Origin: Streptomyces sp. A0642
Lineage (GTDB): Bacteria; Actinomycetota; Actinomycetes; Streptomycetales; Streptomycetaceae
Assembly (NCBI RefSeq): GCF_004795105.1
Contig: NZ_SSBL01000002.1
Span: forward strand, 496,001 to 560,000
Direction of reading: 5' to 3'
Length of the DNA: 64,000 nucleotides
Position numbers and translations under genes: made by a program. Every line of letters begins with the position of its first letter. Position 1 is the first letter of the stretch. Below the pieces are notes generated by a model. That model had not been told where the DNA came from, ran no database searches, and was given only the letters and a program-made list of their open reading frames with translations. Shown here one piece after another: positions 49,109 to 59,430 of the stretch.

Positions 49109-49554
49109 GTGGTGTGGACGATCAGCACGTCGAGACCTGCCCGCCTGGCGATGTCCGCGGGTACGGAGCCGAGGATGCGCCCGGCGAGTGAGCGCAGCCC
49201 CCGGTTGCCGACCACCACGAGATCGGCGGCGGACTCCCGGGCGACCTGTACCAGTGCGGGGACCGGTTCGCCCTGCACCGCGACCGTCCGCACACGCACC
49301 GCCCCCTGCGCACGGGCCCGCTCACCGGCGGTACGGAGCGTGCTCTCGGCGGGCGCGGACCCCACCACCTGGTACGCCTCCGCGCCCAGTTGGTCCCGCG
49401 CCCGGTCCAACTCGGTTCCTCGCATCGGCAGATAGGCGCAGGCGACCACGAGCTCCGCCTCGCAGGCCGCGGCCAGGCGGGCCCCCGCCTCCACCGCCGA
49501 TAACGAGGACTCCGAACCGTCGGTGCCGACCATGACCGTCCGATAGGCAGTCAA
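49105..49554 (-). CDS. Universal stress protein (UspA family)
   Basis: A 149-residue protein. MVGTDGSESSLSAVE at the N-terminus and the ATP-binding signature VVGNRGLRSLAGRILGSVP (G-x2-G-x9-G-S) at residues about 112-131 are complete, so it should bind ATP. It is first in an operon with the adenylate cyclase, an attractive link because some mycobacterial USPs bind cAMP. Upstream lies a strong palindrome at 49580. Confidence 0.9.
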   Translation of the reverse strand: MTAYRTVMVGTDGSESSLSAVEAGARLAAACEAELVVACAYLPMRGTELDRARDQLGAEAYQVVGSAPAESTLRTAGERARAQGAVRVRTVAVQGEPVPALVQVARESAADLVVVGNRGLRSLAGRILGSVPADIARRAGLDVLIVHTT

Positions 49555-49563
49555 GACAAACTC

Positions 49564-49595
49564 CTTACTCCAGAGTCAACTTACTCAGGAGTAAG
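49564..49595. promoter_or_regulatory. Palindromic operator upstream of the USP-cyclase operon
   Basis: CTTACTC-AG-GAGTAAG at 49580-49595 is a perfect 7-bp inverted repeat, and a third CTTACTC half-site lies at 49564-49570, 10 to 40 bp upstream of the start codon. It looks like a TetR- or MarR-type operator. No regulator of these families is adjacent. Confidence 0.65.
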
Positions 49596-49681
49596 ATAGA
49601 ATGCAGGCCCGCCACCGGACAAGAGGGAGGACGTGCGCCTGATCGACGGCACCACTCCGAAAGGCCGGGCGAGAGCGCGAT

Positions 49682-50287
49682 TCACCCCGTCCCCGGGGCC
49701 ACCCCCGTTGCCGGGTACGGTCGTTCTTCCGGCAGGAGCCGTGCGGCCTCGTCGTTCCGGCCCGCCCGCACCAGTGCGTGGATCCGCCGCGCCAGGGGGG
49801 TCACGTCGCGGATCGCCACCGTCCACTCGTCCGCGTACCGCCGCGCCGCCTCCCCCGCGAGGCCGAGCTGGAGGGAGCGGTACGGGAGCCGGTTCAGGTG
49901 CAGGTCGCGCTCCGGGTCCCACTGGACGCGGGCCGGGGCGTGACGGAGGTCGCGCTTCCAGGTGGCGAGGTCGGGGTGCAGTCCCCGTACGTAGTGCGAG
50001 AGTTCGGCGTTGCGCAGCGCCCAGTCGAAGCCCGCGCGGGTGATCTCGACGGCCAGGACGGTCTCCTGGCCCTCCTTCGTCGCCCACCCGCAGCGATACA
50101 TCATCCACAGGAAGCTCGGCTTGATCCACGTCATGCGGTCGCGCTTCCAGGCGGGTGGGAAGCGGCCGTCGCGGGCGGCGGGGAGGCCGAGGGACGGGGA
50201 GTACGCCTGGTAGACGGTGACCGTCGTGCCGGTGTGGAGCGCGCGGATCTCGTGGTGGGGCGGGGCGGTTGCGGTGAGAGCGGTCAT
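49682..50287 (-). CDS. DUF4291 protein
   Basis: A 201-residue protein. IRALHTGTTVTVYQAYSPSL, FPPAWKRDRMTWIKPSFLWM, and WDPERDLHLNRLPYRSLQLG are the conserved blocks of DUF4291, which is structurally ADP-ribosyltransferase-like in some predictions, but has no proven function. It stands alone and is convergent to nothing; the gap upstream holds a divergent promoter. Confidence 0.85.
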   Translation of the reverse strand: MTALTATAPPHHEIRALHTGTTVTVYQAYSPSLGLPAARDGRFPPAWKRDRMTWIKPSFLWMMYRCGWATKEGQETVLAVEITRAGFDWALRNAELSHYVRGLHPDLATWKRDLRHAPARVQWDPERDLHLNRLPYRSLQLGLAGEAARRYADEWTVAIRDVTPLARRIHALVRAGRNDEAARLLPEERPYPATGVAPGTG

Positions 50288-50421
50288 GGAGGCATCCCAG
50301 CAGCGCCGGGCGCGGCGGTCGAGCGGGTTTCCCGGCCGTCGCCGGGAAGCGGGAAGCGACGTGCGCGCTCAGGGGGCGGGCCGGGCGGAGCCGGGTGCTC
50401 ATCTCGCTCTCGGCTCCGTTG

Positions 50422-50455
50422 CCGGCCGTGCACGGCCGGGTGCTGACATTTGTCA
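50422..50455. promoter_or_regulatory. Two palindromes upstream of the membrane protein gene
   Basis: CCGGCCGTG-CACGGCCGG is a perfect 18-bp palindrome at 50422-50439. Right after it, TGACATTTGTCA at 50444-50455 is a perfect 12-bp palindrome of the sort bound by LuxR-type response regulators of the DesR group. Both lie about 110-140 bp upstream of the start at 50565. Confidence 0.5.
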
Positions 50456-50564
50456 TGCGGAGGCCGGTACTCCTGGCTCTGCCGGTGACCGGGGCCCGGC
50501 GGCCAGTCTGTACGTATCGAGAGCGGGAGCCGCGAGGGCGCCGCCGATACGGGAGGAACCCGTC

Positions 50565-51293
50565 ATGAGCAGCCCGGCCGCCACCGTCACCGCACCCGCT
50601 GCCGACGCCTGTGCCCCGGCCGGCGCCGCTTCGTTCTCGCCCCGCAGAGCCCTGCTGGACAGCATGATGCCGCTGCTCGTGGACGTGGCCGTGCCGCTCG
50701 TCTCGTACTACCTGCTGAAGGCGGCGGGGATGGGGACGTTCGGCGCGCTGGCCTGGAGCAGTGTGGTGCCGGCGGTACGGACGGCGTGGGGTGTGGTGCG
50801 CGAGCGGCGGCTCAACGGGCTCGCGGCGCTGATCGTGACGGTCAACGCGGTGGGACTGCTGCTGAGCCTGGTGGCGGGTGACCCGCGGCTGATGCTCCTC
50901 AAGGACAGCGGCGTCAGCAGCACCGTCGGGCTGGTGGTCCTGGTGACCGCGCTGCGCGGGCGGCCGATGATGTCGGCGGCGCTGCGGCCGTGGCTGACCC
51001 GGGGCGAGGCGGCCAAGTCCGCCGCCTGGCAGCGGCTTTCGTCGGAGTCGGAGGCGTTCCGGCGGGCCGAGGTGCGGTTCTCCGCGGTGTGGGGCGCGGC
51101 GCTGCTGGGCGAGTGCGCGGTGCGGGCCGTGGGCGCGTACACCGTGCCGGTCGAGACGATGGTGTGGGCCGGCACGGTGATCCTGGTGGCGGCGATGGTG
51201 CTGGCGTTCGTCGTCTCGGGGCGGGTCGCGGTCGGCCCGCTGGAGCGGATGATCGAGGAGTCGGCCGGCGCGGAGCGCGGAACCGGTCGCTGA
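50565..51293 (+). CDS. VC0807-like membrane protein
   Basis: A 242-residue integral membrane protein with six hydrophobic segments, the first two at about 35-60 and 62-78, of the VC0807 type: DVAVPLVSYYLLKAAGMG, then TVNAVGLLLSLVAGDPRLMLLKDS. The family has no known activity. The start has GGGAGGAA upstream. A palindromic promoter region suggests control by a two-component regulator not seen here. A strong terminator follows. Confidence 0.8.
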   Translation: MSSPAATVTAPAADACAPAGAASFSPRRALLDSMMPLLVDVAVPLVSYYLLKAAGMGTFGALAWSSVVPAVRTAWGVVRERRLNGLAALIVTVNAVGLLLSLVAGDPRLMLLKDSGVSSTVGLVVLVTALRGRPMMSAALRPWLTRGEAAKSAAWQRLSSESEAFRRAEVRFSAVWGAALLGECAVRAVGAYTVPVETMVWAGTVILVAAMVLAFVVSGRVAVGPLERMIEESAGAERGTGR

Positions 51294-51308
51294 CCTCGTC
51301 GGGAACCG

Positions 51309-51341
51309 CTGCAGGGCCGCCCCGGGGGAGCGGCCCTGCAG
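51309..51341. terminator. Bidirectional terminator
   Basis: A perfect 12-bp inverted repeat, CTGCAGGGCCGC at 51309-51320 and GCGGCCCTGCAG at 51330-51341, between the convergent membrane-protein gene and mmsA. Confidence 0.82.
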
Positions 51342-51361
51342 TGCTGTACGGGGGGGGCGCG

Positions 51362-52861
<1,500 letters not shown>

Positions 52862-53493
52862 CCTGTGTCTCCTTCAGAGGTGACGGCGTCGGGCGGTGAG
52901 GCGTCGTCCGTACTCTTCCCGTGCAGTGACCGCCTACGGGCGAGTGGCCTTTTCGGCTACGTCAACATCCCACCACGCCCGCGTCGGAGCCGGGCCCGAC
53001 ACAGTGTCTGCCGTTTCGGTACTGGCGTAGACACAAGGGGGAAGGGAGGGCCGGGGGCGCGGGGGCATGTCGTCCGGGGCGGGCGCCTCGCCGACGCGGT
53101 GCCGGGCCTGCGGGGTACCTCCGGCGCGGGGCCGTAGCGAGCGGGGAGTCGTCGCTCGCACTTCGCTCCTGCCAGGGCGAAGCGGCCCCCTGCGCCGGAG
53201 GCGATCGGTGCATGGGCCGCACGCGGTACGTACGCGAAGTCGGAAGCCCCCCGCTGAACGCGCTTGTCCGGCCCAGCAGTTCAAAGATCTCATCTGAGAT
53301 GTGCACCGTACAGCCACCGGTCAACGGCAGTACGCGCCACTCGCTCTCCCCGGTGACAAGTGCGTGAACTCCTCACGGCCCCGGTTCCTCCCTCCGCCGG
53401 CTCCAGTGACGTGCCCGCGGTCCGCGCTGTTGTCCTCGGTGACAGGACGGGGTTCGCCGCCGCCGTCACCGCACCGTTCAAGGAGTACCCGCC
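52862..53493. other. Intergenic region between mmsA and a secreted protein gene
   Basis: About 630 bp between divergent genes. The frames within are Arg/Pro/Gly-rich with no family pattern and no start signals, so I see no gene. The region should carry both promoters; a CTCATCTGAGATG palindrome-like stretch (53289-53301) is the only symmetric element noted. Confidence 0.45.
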
Positions 53494-53853
53494 GTGATCC
53501 GTACGACTCCCCCCTTCCGCCGCACGGCCCTGGCCGCGCTCGCCCTCGCCTCCGCGATCGCCCTGGCCCCGGCCGCCGCGGCCGACGCGAACAACGCGCC
53601 CCCGCCCGGTTCCAGCCCCGTCTGCGCCTTCTACGACGGGGACGGGCCGACCGCATTCGGTGATCGGGGTGAGCGCGTCTCCCAGGTGCAGTGCATGCTC
53701 GCGAACCGGCGCTACCTGCCGTGGGAGGCACTGGACGGCGTGTTCGGCGCCCGGACCCTCGTCGCGGTCCAGCGCTTCCAGGCCGACCACCCGCCGCTCC
53801 TCCCGGACGGCTTCGTCGGCCCGCGCACCTGGTCGGCGCTCTGGCACGCCTGA
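53494..53853 (+). CDS. Secreted peptidoglycan-binding protein
   Basis: A 119-residue protein starting with GTG after AAGGAG. Residues 1-30 are a signal peptide ending in APAAAADA. The mature part is a single PG_binding_1 domain: GDRGERVSQVQCMLANRRYL, then GVFGARTLVAVQRFQ and GFVGPRTWSAL. Two Cys (VCAFYD and VQCML) may pair. It should bind cell-wall peptidoglycan; no catalytic domain is attached. Confidence 0.9.
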   Translation: MIRTTPPFRRTALAALALASAIALAPAAAADANNAPPPGSSPVCAFYDGDGPTAFGDRGERVSQVQCMLANRRYLPWEALDGVFGARTLVAVQRFQADHPPLLPDGFVGPRTWSALWHA

Positions 53854-53859
53854 GGACCG

Positions 53860-53896
53860 GGGTGCGCCCGGGAGCCCTTGACGCCCGGGCGCACCC
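53860..53896 (+). terminator. Terminator after the peptidoglycan-binding protein gene
   Basis: A perfect 13-bp inverted repeat, GGGTGCGCCCGGG at 53860-53872 and CCCGGGCGCACCC at 53884-53896, six bases after the stop. Confidence 0.8.
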
Positions 53897-54197
53897 CAGC
53901 CTGACGCCCGCGGCGCGCCCGGGGCCCTCGGGCGCGCCGGCTCACCCCGCCGCCGCAGGGCCTGGCCCCGGGCCCCGCCTCGCTCGCCCCATGCGTTCCT
54001 TATGTCTCAGTGGTGACCTCCACGTCACACATGTCTCCGTTACGCGGGTTTTCCGTCACAGGCGATCGACAGGCCCACCCCGGCTTGGGTCACCCTCGTT
54101 CACCGGTCGGAGGCTGAGTGATCGACAGCGTCCGCGCCGCAGCTCCCCCGACGGCCCCAGGGCCACCGCTGCGGCGCAGAGCAGAGAGGTGGCACGT
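53897..54197. other. Intergenic region before the MerR-like gene
   Basis: About 300 bp with no gene. The stretch 53995-54070 is less GC-rich than the surroundings (TTCCTTATGTCTCAG, TTACGCGGGTTTTCC) and is the likely promoter area of the gene at 54198. Confidence 0.4.
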
Positions 54198-54395
54198 ATG
54201 ACGGACAGAAGGCTCTGGTCCTACAAGGACATCGCCGCGCACATCCGGGTGCAGCCGGACACCGTCCGCTCCTACCGCAAGCACGGCCTTCTTCCGGCGC
54301 CGGACCACGTGGAGAGCGGTAAGCCCTACTGGTACGCGGACACGATCCGCGCCTGGGTCGCCGCACGTCCCGGCAACCGGGGGCGCCGGGAGTGA
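54198..54395 (+). CDS. Small MerR-like helix-turn-helix protein
   Basis: A 65-residue protein that is a single winged helix: LWSYKDIAAHIRVQPDTVRS, then YRKHGLLPAPDHV and PYWYADTIRAWVAARPG. Small DNA-binding proteins of this size are common in Streptomyces, and some work with larger regulators. It ends 49 bp before the CsoR-like operator of the copper genes; whether it has to do with them is unclear. Confidence 0.78.
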   Translation: MTDRRLWSYKDIAAHIRVQPDTVRSYRKHGLLPAPDHVESGKPYWYADTIRAWVAARPGNRGRRE

Positions 54396-54443
54396 CCGCC
54401 CCTCACCCGTCCGGCGGCACACCACCCGGACCCCCTCGCATTC

Positions 54444-54465
54444 ATACCCCCTAGGGGTATATAGT
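54444..54465 (+). promoter_or_regulatory. CsoR-like copper operator overlapping a promoter
   Basis: ATACCCC-CTA-GGGGTAT at 54444-54460 is a perfect 7-bp inverted repeat of the form bound by CsoR, the Cu(I)-sensing repressor of actinobacteria. A -10-like TATAGT follows at 54460-54465, so bound repressor would block transcription of copZ and copA. No csoR gene is in the window. Confidence 0.82.
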
Positions 54466-54554
54466 CATGAGTGTGGAGGCGCACCGGCCTTCCCGGAGTT
54501 CCCCTGGGCCCCTGCCGCCACATCCATTTTGTGCTCGTCGAAGAGGAGAACACG

Positions 54555-54863
54555 ATGACCGCCGAGACCCAGCTCCCCCAGGCGACCGGCTCCTGCTGCT
54601 CGCCCAGCGGCTCCTGCCACGACGGTGCGGGCGCGGACACCGGGCAGGGCGGCGTCACCACCGTCTACCAGGTGACCGGCATGACCTGCGGGCACTGCGA
54701 GGGCGCGGTCTCCGAGGAGATCTCCGCCATCGAGGGTGTCACCTCCGTGAAGGCGGTGGCGTCCACCGGGCAGGTGACGGTGGTCTCCCGGGCCCCGCTG
54801 GACGAGGAGGCCGTGCGCGCCGCCGTCGACGAGGCGGGTTACGAGCTCGCCGGCCGCGCCTGA
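54555..54863 (+). CDS. copZ: Copper chaperone (heavy-metal-associated domain)
   Basis: A 102-residue protein starting after GAGGAGA. A Cys-rich head ([12 protein letters not shown]) precedes the HMA domain, with the metal-binding GMTCGHC near residue 42 and the ferredoxin-like fold up to the end. It binds Cu(I) and hands it to the P-type ATPase downstream. The head with its CC and C-x5-C pattern is longer than in normal CopZ and may be an additional copper site. First gene behind the CsoR-like operator. Confidence 0.9.
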   Translation: MTAETQLPQATGSCCSPSGSCHDGAGADTGQGGVTTVYQVTGMTCGHCEGAVSEEISAIEGVTSVKAVASTGQVTVVSRAPLDEEAVRAAVDEAGYELAGRA

Positions 54864-54967
54864 CCGCACCGGGATCCACAGCACACGCGTCCCCCTTTGC
54901 CGCCGGGCCGGTCCGACCAGCAGATACTGGTGGGGCACGGCCCGGTCGGCGTTTTTGGAGTTCGGAC

Positions 54968-57379
54968 ATGCACAGCGCAACAGATGTCGAGGTCCCCGCG
55001 GCGGAGAGCTCGGAGGCCGAGCTCACGATCGGCGGGATGACCTGCGCGTCCTGCGCGGCCCGCGTCGAGAAGAAGCTGAACCGGATGGACGGGGTCACCG
55101 CCACCGTCAATTACGCGACCGAGAAGGCGCGCGTCGCCTTCGGCCCCGGAACCGGCCTCGCGGACCTGATCGCCACGGTCGAGAAGACCGGCTACACCGC
55201 GAAGCCCGTCCCGCCGCGCCCGGCGCCGAAGCCACCCACCCGGACGCCCGCCCCCGCACCCCCGGACGCGGCGGCGTCGGGAACGAAGGTCTCGGGAACG
55301 ACGGCATCCGGCACCACGGCCACCGCCCCGGTTCCGGGAGCCGGTCCCGGGGCAGAGGCCGACGAGCCCGACACCGACACCGACCCCAACGCCGACGAGG
55401 CCCCCACACCCGCCCTCGCCTCCCTGCGGCAACGGCTGCTCGTCTCGGCCGTCCTCGCCGCCCCCGTCGTGGCGCTCGCGATGATCCCGGGCCTCCAGTT
55501 CGACAACTGGCAGTGGCTCTCCCTCACGCTCGCCTCCCCCGTCGTCATCTGGGGCGGGCTCCCCTTCCACCGCGCCACCTGGACGAATCTCCGGCACGGC
55601 GCGGCCACCATGGACACCCTGGTCTCGGTCGGGACCCTCGCCGCGTTCGGCTGGTCGCTCTGGGCGCTGTTCCTCGGCGACGCCGGGATGCCGGGCATGC
55701 GGCACGGCTTCGACTTCACGGCCTCCCGCGCCGACGGCGCCTCCACCATCTATCTGGAGGTCGCGGCCGGGGTCGTCACCTTCATCCTGCTGGGCCGCTA
55801 TCTGGAGGCGAAGTCCAAGCGGAAGGCCGGTTCCGCGCTCCGCGCGCTGATGCACCTGGGCGCCAAGGACGTCGCGGTCCTGCGGAACGGTACGGAGGTA
55901 CGCGTCCCCGTGGGCCGGCTCGCCGTCGGTGACCGCTTCGTCGTCCGCCCAGGCGAGAAGGTCGCCACCGACGGCACCGTCGTCGAGGGCGCTTCGGCGG
56001 TGGACGCGTCCATGCTCACCGGGGAGTCCGTCCCGGTGGACGTGCGGGCCGGGGACTCCGTCACCGGTGCCACGGTGAACGTCTCCGGCCGGCTGGTCGT
56101 CGAGGCCACCCGCGTCGGCGCCGACACCCAGCTGGCCCGGATGGCGAAGCTGGTCGAGGACGCGCAGAACGGCAAGGCCGAGGTGCAGCGGCTCGCCGAC
56201 CGGATCTCCGCGGTGTTCGTCCCCGTGGTCCTGCTGATCGCGCTGGCCACCCTGGTCGTCTGGCTGCTGGTGACGGACGACGTGACGGCCTCGTTCACGG
56301 CCGCCGTCGCCGTACTGATCATCGCGTGCCCCTGCTCCCTCGGCCTCGCCACCCCGACCGCCCTCATGGTCGGTACCGGACGCGGCGCCCAGCTCGGCAT
56401 CCTCATCAAGGGCCCCGAAGTCCTGGAGACGACACGTCGCATCGACACGATCGTCCTCGACAAGACCGGCACCGTCACGACCGGCAAGATGACCCTCCAG
56501 ACCGTCCACACGACGGACGGCGTCACCGAAACCGACGTCCTGCGCCTCGCCGGAGCCCTGGAACACGCCTCCGAACACCCCATCGCCCAAGCCGTCGCCA
56601 CCGCAGCCGCCCAGCGCACCGGAGCCACGCTGCCCACCCCCGAGGACTTCGCCAACATCCCCGGACTCGGCGTCCGGGGCAGCGTCGAAGGACACACCGT
56701 CCTCGTCGGCCGTCCCCGTCTGCTCACGGAAGCCGGCATCGCCCTCCCCGACGCCCTGTCCGCCGCCCTGACGGAGGCGGCTGCCCGGGGCCGCACCGTG
56801 ATCGCGGTCGCCTGGGACGGCGTGGCACGCGGTGCCCTCGAAGTCGCCGACGCGGTCAAGGGAACCAGCGCGGCCGCCGTCGCCGATCTCCGCGCACTCG
56901 GCCTGACGCCGATCCTGCTGACCGGCGACAACCGGGCGGTGGCCGAATCCGTGGCCCGTGCGGTCGGCATCGACGAGGTGCGCGCCGAGGTGCTGCCCGA
57001 GGAGAAGGCGCACGTCATCGGGCGCCTCCAGGCCGAGGGGCGGGCCGTCGCCATGGTCGGTGACGGGGTCAACGACGCGGCGGCGCTGGCCACCGCGGAC
57101 CTGGGTCTGGCCATGGGAACGGGTACGGACGCCGCGATAGAGGCGAGTGATCTGACGCTCGTTCGTGGAGATCTCAAGGTGGCAGCGGATGCCATCCGGC
57201 TCTCCCGGCGCACCCTGGCCACCATCAGGGGCAACCTTTTCTGGGCATTCGGCTATAACGTCGCTGCTCTACCCCTTGCGGCATTTGGCCTGCTCAGCCC
57301 TATGATTGCGGGAGCGGCGATGGCCTTCTCCTCGGTCTTCGTCGTGACCAACAGCCTGCGCCTGCGGTCCTTCACGTAA
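54968..57379 (+). CDS. copA: Cu(I)-exporting P1B-type ATPase
   Basis: An 803-residue copper pump. N-terminal HMA domain with GMTCASC at 23-29, then a long Pro/Ala/Asp linker of about 75 residues before the first helix. The transport motif CPC lies at 454-456, the phosphorylated Asp498 in DKTGT, the hinge GDGVND at 698-703, and the nucleotide site His in EHASEHP. It exports Cu(I) with ATP energy. It follows copZ by about 100 bp, and both are likely under the operator at 54444. Confidence 0.95.
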   Translation: MHSATDVEVPAAESSEAELTIGGMTCASCAARVEKKLNRMDGVTATVNYATEKARVAFGPGTGLADLIATVEKTGYTAKPVPPRPAPKPPTRTPAPAPPDAAASGTKVSGTTASGTTATAPVPGAGPGAEADEPDTDTDPNADEAPTPALASLRQRLLVSAVLAAPVVALAMIPGLQFDNWQWLSLTLASPVVIWGGLPFHRATWTNLRHGAATMDTLVSVGTLAAFGWSLWALFLGDAGMPGMRHGFDFTASRADGASTIYLEVAAGVVTFILLGRYLEAKSKRKAGSALRALMHLGAKDVAVLRNGTEVRVPVGRLAVGDRFVVRPGEKVATDGTVVEGASAVDASMLTGESVPVDVRAGDSVTGATVNVSGRLVVEATRVGADTQLARMAKLVEDAQNGKAEVQRLADRISAVFVPVVLLIALATLVVWLLVTDDVTASFTAAVAVLIIACPCSLGLATPTALMVGTGRGAQLGILIKGPEVLETTRRIDTIVLDKTGTVTTGKMTLQTVHTTDGVTETDVLRLAGALEHASEHPIAQAVATAAAQRTGATLPTPEDFANIPGLGVRGSVEGHTVLVGRPRLLTEAGIALPDALSAALTEAAARGRTVIAVAWDGVARGALEVADAVKGTSAAAVADLRALGLTPILLTGDNRAVAESVARAVGIDEVRAEVLPEEKAHVIGRLQAEGRAVAMVGDGVNDAAALATADLGLAMGTGTDAAIEASDLTLVRGDLKVAADAIRLSRRTLATIRGNLFWAFGYNVAALPLAAFGLLSPMIAGAAMAFSSVFVVTNSLRLRSFT

Positions 57380-57934
57380 TTTCCACAAAGAGACTTAGAT
57401 CACACCGGTTCAGGGGTAACCATTCGGTGGGCTCGCGAGTCTTAGAGTGCGATGCCAAAGGATGTCTTGGGGGACGTCCGACGGAGGGTCTTGGGGGACA
57501 CTCCGGGCAAGCGTTGGCCGGGGCACGTGCACCGGGGAGCTTTGAGCGGCCCTCCCGTCCGTACGTACCCCGGCAGACCGCACGCGGCAGGCGCAGTCGG
57601 TCCGAGGAACAGCGCGGCACCAGCAGGACCCAGCAGTACCGAGGAACCCAGGAGCTTCGGCTCCCACTGAACGCCCGGCCGGATCCCGTGGGGGGAATCC
57701 GCTCCGGGATATGGGAAGCGCCTCGTTGTCGGCCCGTGGGGGGATCGATGACGGGGCGCTTCTCGCTTTCCGGCGGGAGCGCTCCCGCCCCGTCGGCGGC
57801 CCGGCCCGGGGACCCAGCGGCCCGGGCAAAGCAAATCGCCCCGGACACCGCGCTCTGTGCGAAAGCGCGGTAGTCGGGGGCGAAGGCGACCGGCCCGTCA
57901 GGGCCGGGTGGTGCGGGGGTGGTCCGGAATCAGG
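57380..57934. other. Long intergenic region with a promoter-like and repeated leader sequence
   Basis: 555 bp between the convergent copA and gltA genes. It holds a TTAGAGT box near 57442 (possible -10), then two exact copies of GTCTTGGGGGAC at 57464-57475 and 57488-57499, exactly 24 bp apart. Rightward frames of 72-148 codons exist but have no family pattern. It is too structured for a plain gap between convergent genes; it may be the leader of a lost gene or encode an RNA. Confidence 0.45.
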
Positions 57935-59233
57935 TCAGCGACCCTCGACCGGGACGAAGTCGCGCAGGACCTCGCCGGTGTAGATCTGGCGCGGGCGGCC
58001 GATGCGGGAACCCGGCTCCTTGATCATCTCGTGCCACTGGGCGATCCAGCCCGGAAGCCGGCCGATCGCGAAGAGCACGGTGAACATCTCGCTCGGGAAG
58101 CCCATGGCCCGGTAGATCAGACCGGTGTAGAAGTCCACGTTGGGGTAGAGGTTGCGCGAGACGAAGTACTCGTCGTTGAGCGCGTGCTCCTCCAGCTTGA
58201 GCGCGATGTCGAGCAGCTCGTCGGACTTGCCGAGCGAGGAGAGCACATCGTGGGCCGCGGCCTTGATGATCTTGGCGCGCGGGTCGAAGGACTTGTACAC
58301 CCGGTGGCCGAAGCCCATCAGGCGGACGCCGTCCTCCTTGTTCTTCACCTTCTGGATGAAGCTGTCGACGTCGCCGCCGTTGGCCTGGATGCCCTCGAGC
58401 ATCTCCAGCACCGACTGGTTGGCGCCGCCGTGCAGCGGGCCCCACAGCGCCGAGATGCCGGCGGAGATCGAGGCGAACATGTTCGCCTGCGAGGAGCCGA
58501 CCAGACGCACGGTGGAGGTCGAACAGTTCTGCTCGTGGTCCGCGTGCAGGATGAGCAGCTTCTCCAGCGCCGAGACGACGACCGGGTCCGGCACGTACTC
58601 CTGGGCGGGGACCGAGAAGGTCATGCGCAGGAAGTTCTCGACGTAGCCGAGGTCGTTGCGCGGGTAGACGAACGGGTGACCGATCGACTTCTTGTACGCG
58701 TACGCCGCGATGGTCGGCAGCTTGGCCAGCAGCCGGATCGTCGAGAGGTGTCGCTGCTCCTCGTCGAACGGGTTGTGGCTGTCCTGGTAGAACGTGGACA
58801 GCGCGCTGACGACCGAGGACAGCATGGCCATCGGGTGGGCGTCGCGCGGGAAGCCGTCGAAGAACCGCTTGACGTCCTCGTGCAGCAGCGTGTGCTGGGT
58901 GATCTCGTTCTTGAAGGCCGACAGTTCGTCGACCTTCGGAAGCTCACCGTTGATGAGCGTGTACGCGACCTCAAGGAACGTCGACTGCTCGGCGAGCTGC
59001 TCGATGGGGTAGCCGCGGTACCGCAGGATGCCCTGCTCGCCATCGAGGTAGGTGATGGCCGATTTATAAGCAGCGGTGTTGCCGTATCCGCTGTCCAGCG
59101 TCACCAGACCGGTGTTCGCCCGGAGCTTCCCGATGTCGAAGCCCTTGTCGCCGACGGTGCTGTCGATCACCGGGTAGGTGTACTCGCCATCGCCGTACCG
59201 CAGTACCACAGCGTTGTTGGTGTGCTCGCTCAC
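57935..59233 (-). CDS. gltA: Citrate synthase
   Basis: A 432-residue enzyme that condenses oxaloacetate and acetyl-CoA at the entry of the citric acid cycle. The active-site motifs are LHADHEQNCSTSTVR, GPLHGGANQSV, and MGFGHRVYKSFDPRA, with the catalytic Asp in YPNVDFYTG. I chose the GTG at 59233, because GAGGG is well spaced before it and the protein then starts at VSEHTNNAVVLRYGDGEYTY, the normal beginning for Streptomyces; the longer frame to 59287 adds 18 residues without similarity. Confidence 0.96.
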   Translation of the reverse strand: MSEHTNNAVVLRYGDGEYTYPVIDSTVGDKGFDIGKLRANTGLVTLDSGYGNTAAYKSAITYLDGEQGILRYRGYPIEQLAEQSTFLEVAYTLINGELPKVDELSAFKNEITQHTLLHEDVKRFFDGFPRDAHPMAMLSSVVSALSTFYQDSHNPFDEEQRHLSTIRLLAKLPTIAAYAYKKSIGHPFVYPRNDLGYVENFLRMTFSVPAQEYVPDPVVVSALEKLLILHADHEQNCSTSTVRLVGSSQANMFASISAGISALWGPLHGGANQSVLEMLEGIQANGGDVDSFIQKVKNKEDGVRLMGFGHRVYKSFDPRAKIIKAAAHDVLSSLGKSDELLDIALKLEEHALNDEYFVSRNLYPNVDFYTGLIYRAMGFPSEMFTVLFAIGRLPGWIAQWHEMIKEPGSRIGRPRQIYTGEVLRDFVPVEGR

Positions 59234-59430
59234 GTCATCCCTCACCGACGTAGTGCCTCTTCTTCGAGGTTCCCTGACTGTCTCCACCCTCCCCCATTTG
59301 GCTCAGGAGAGTGCACTCGGGGTCGTCCATTGGACCTACTCGCGGCACTGAGTGCCGCGAACTTATTCATCCTGCCCCCTTGACTGCGGTTGCGGAAGAC
59401 CTCCGTGATGTTTCCCACCGATTTGATCGA

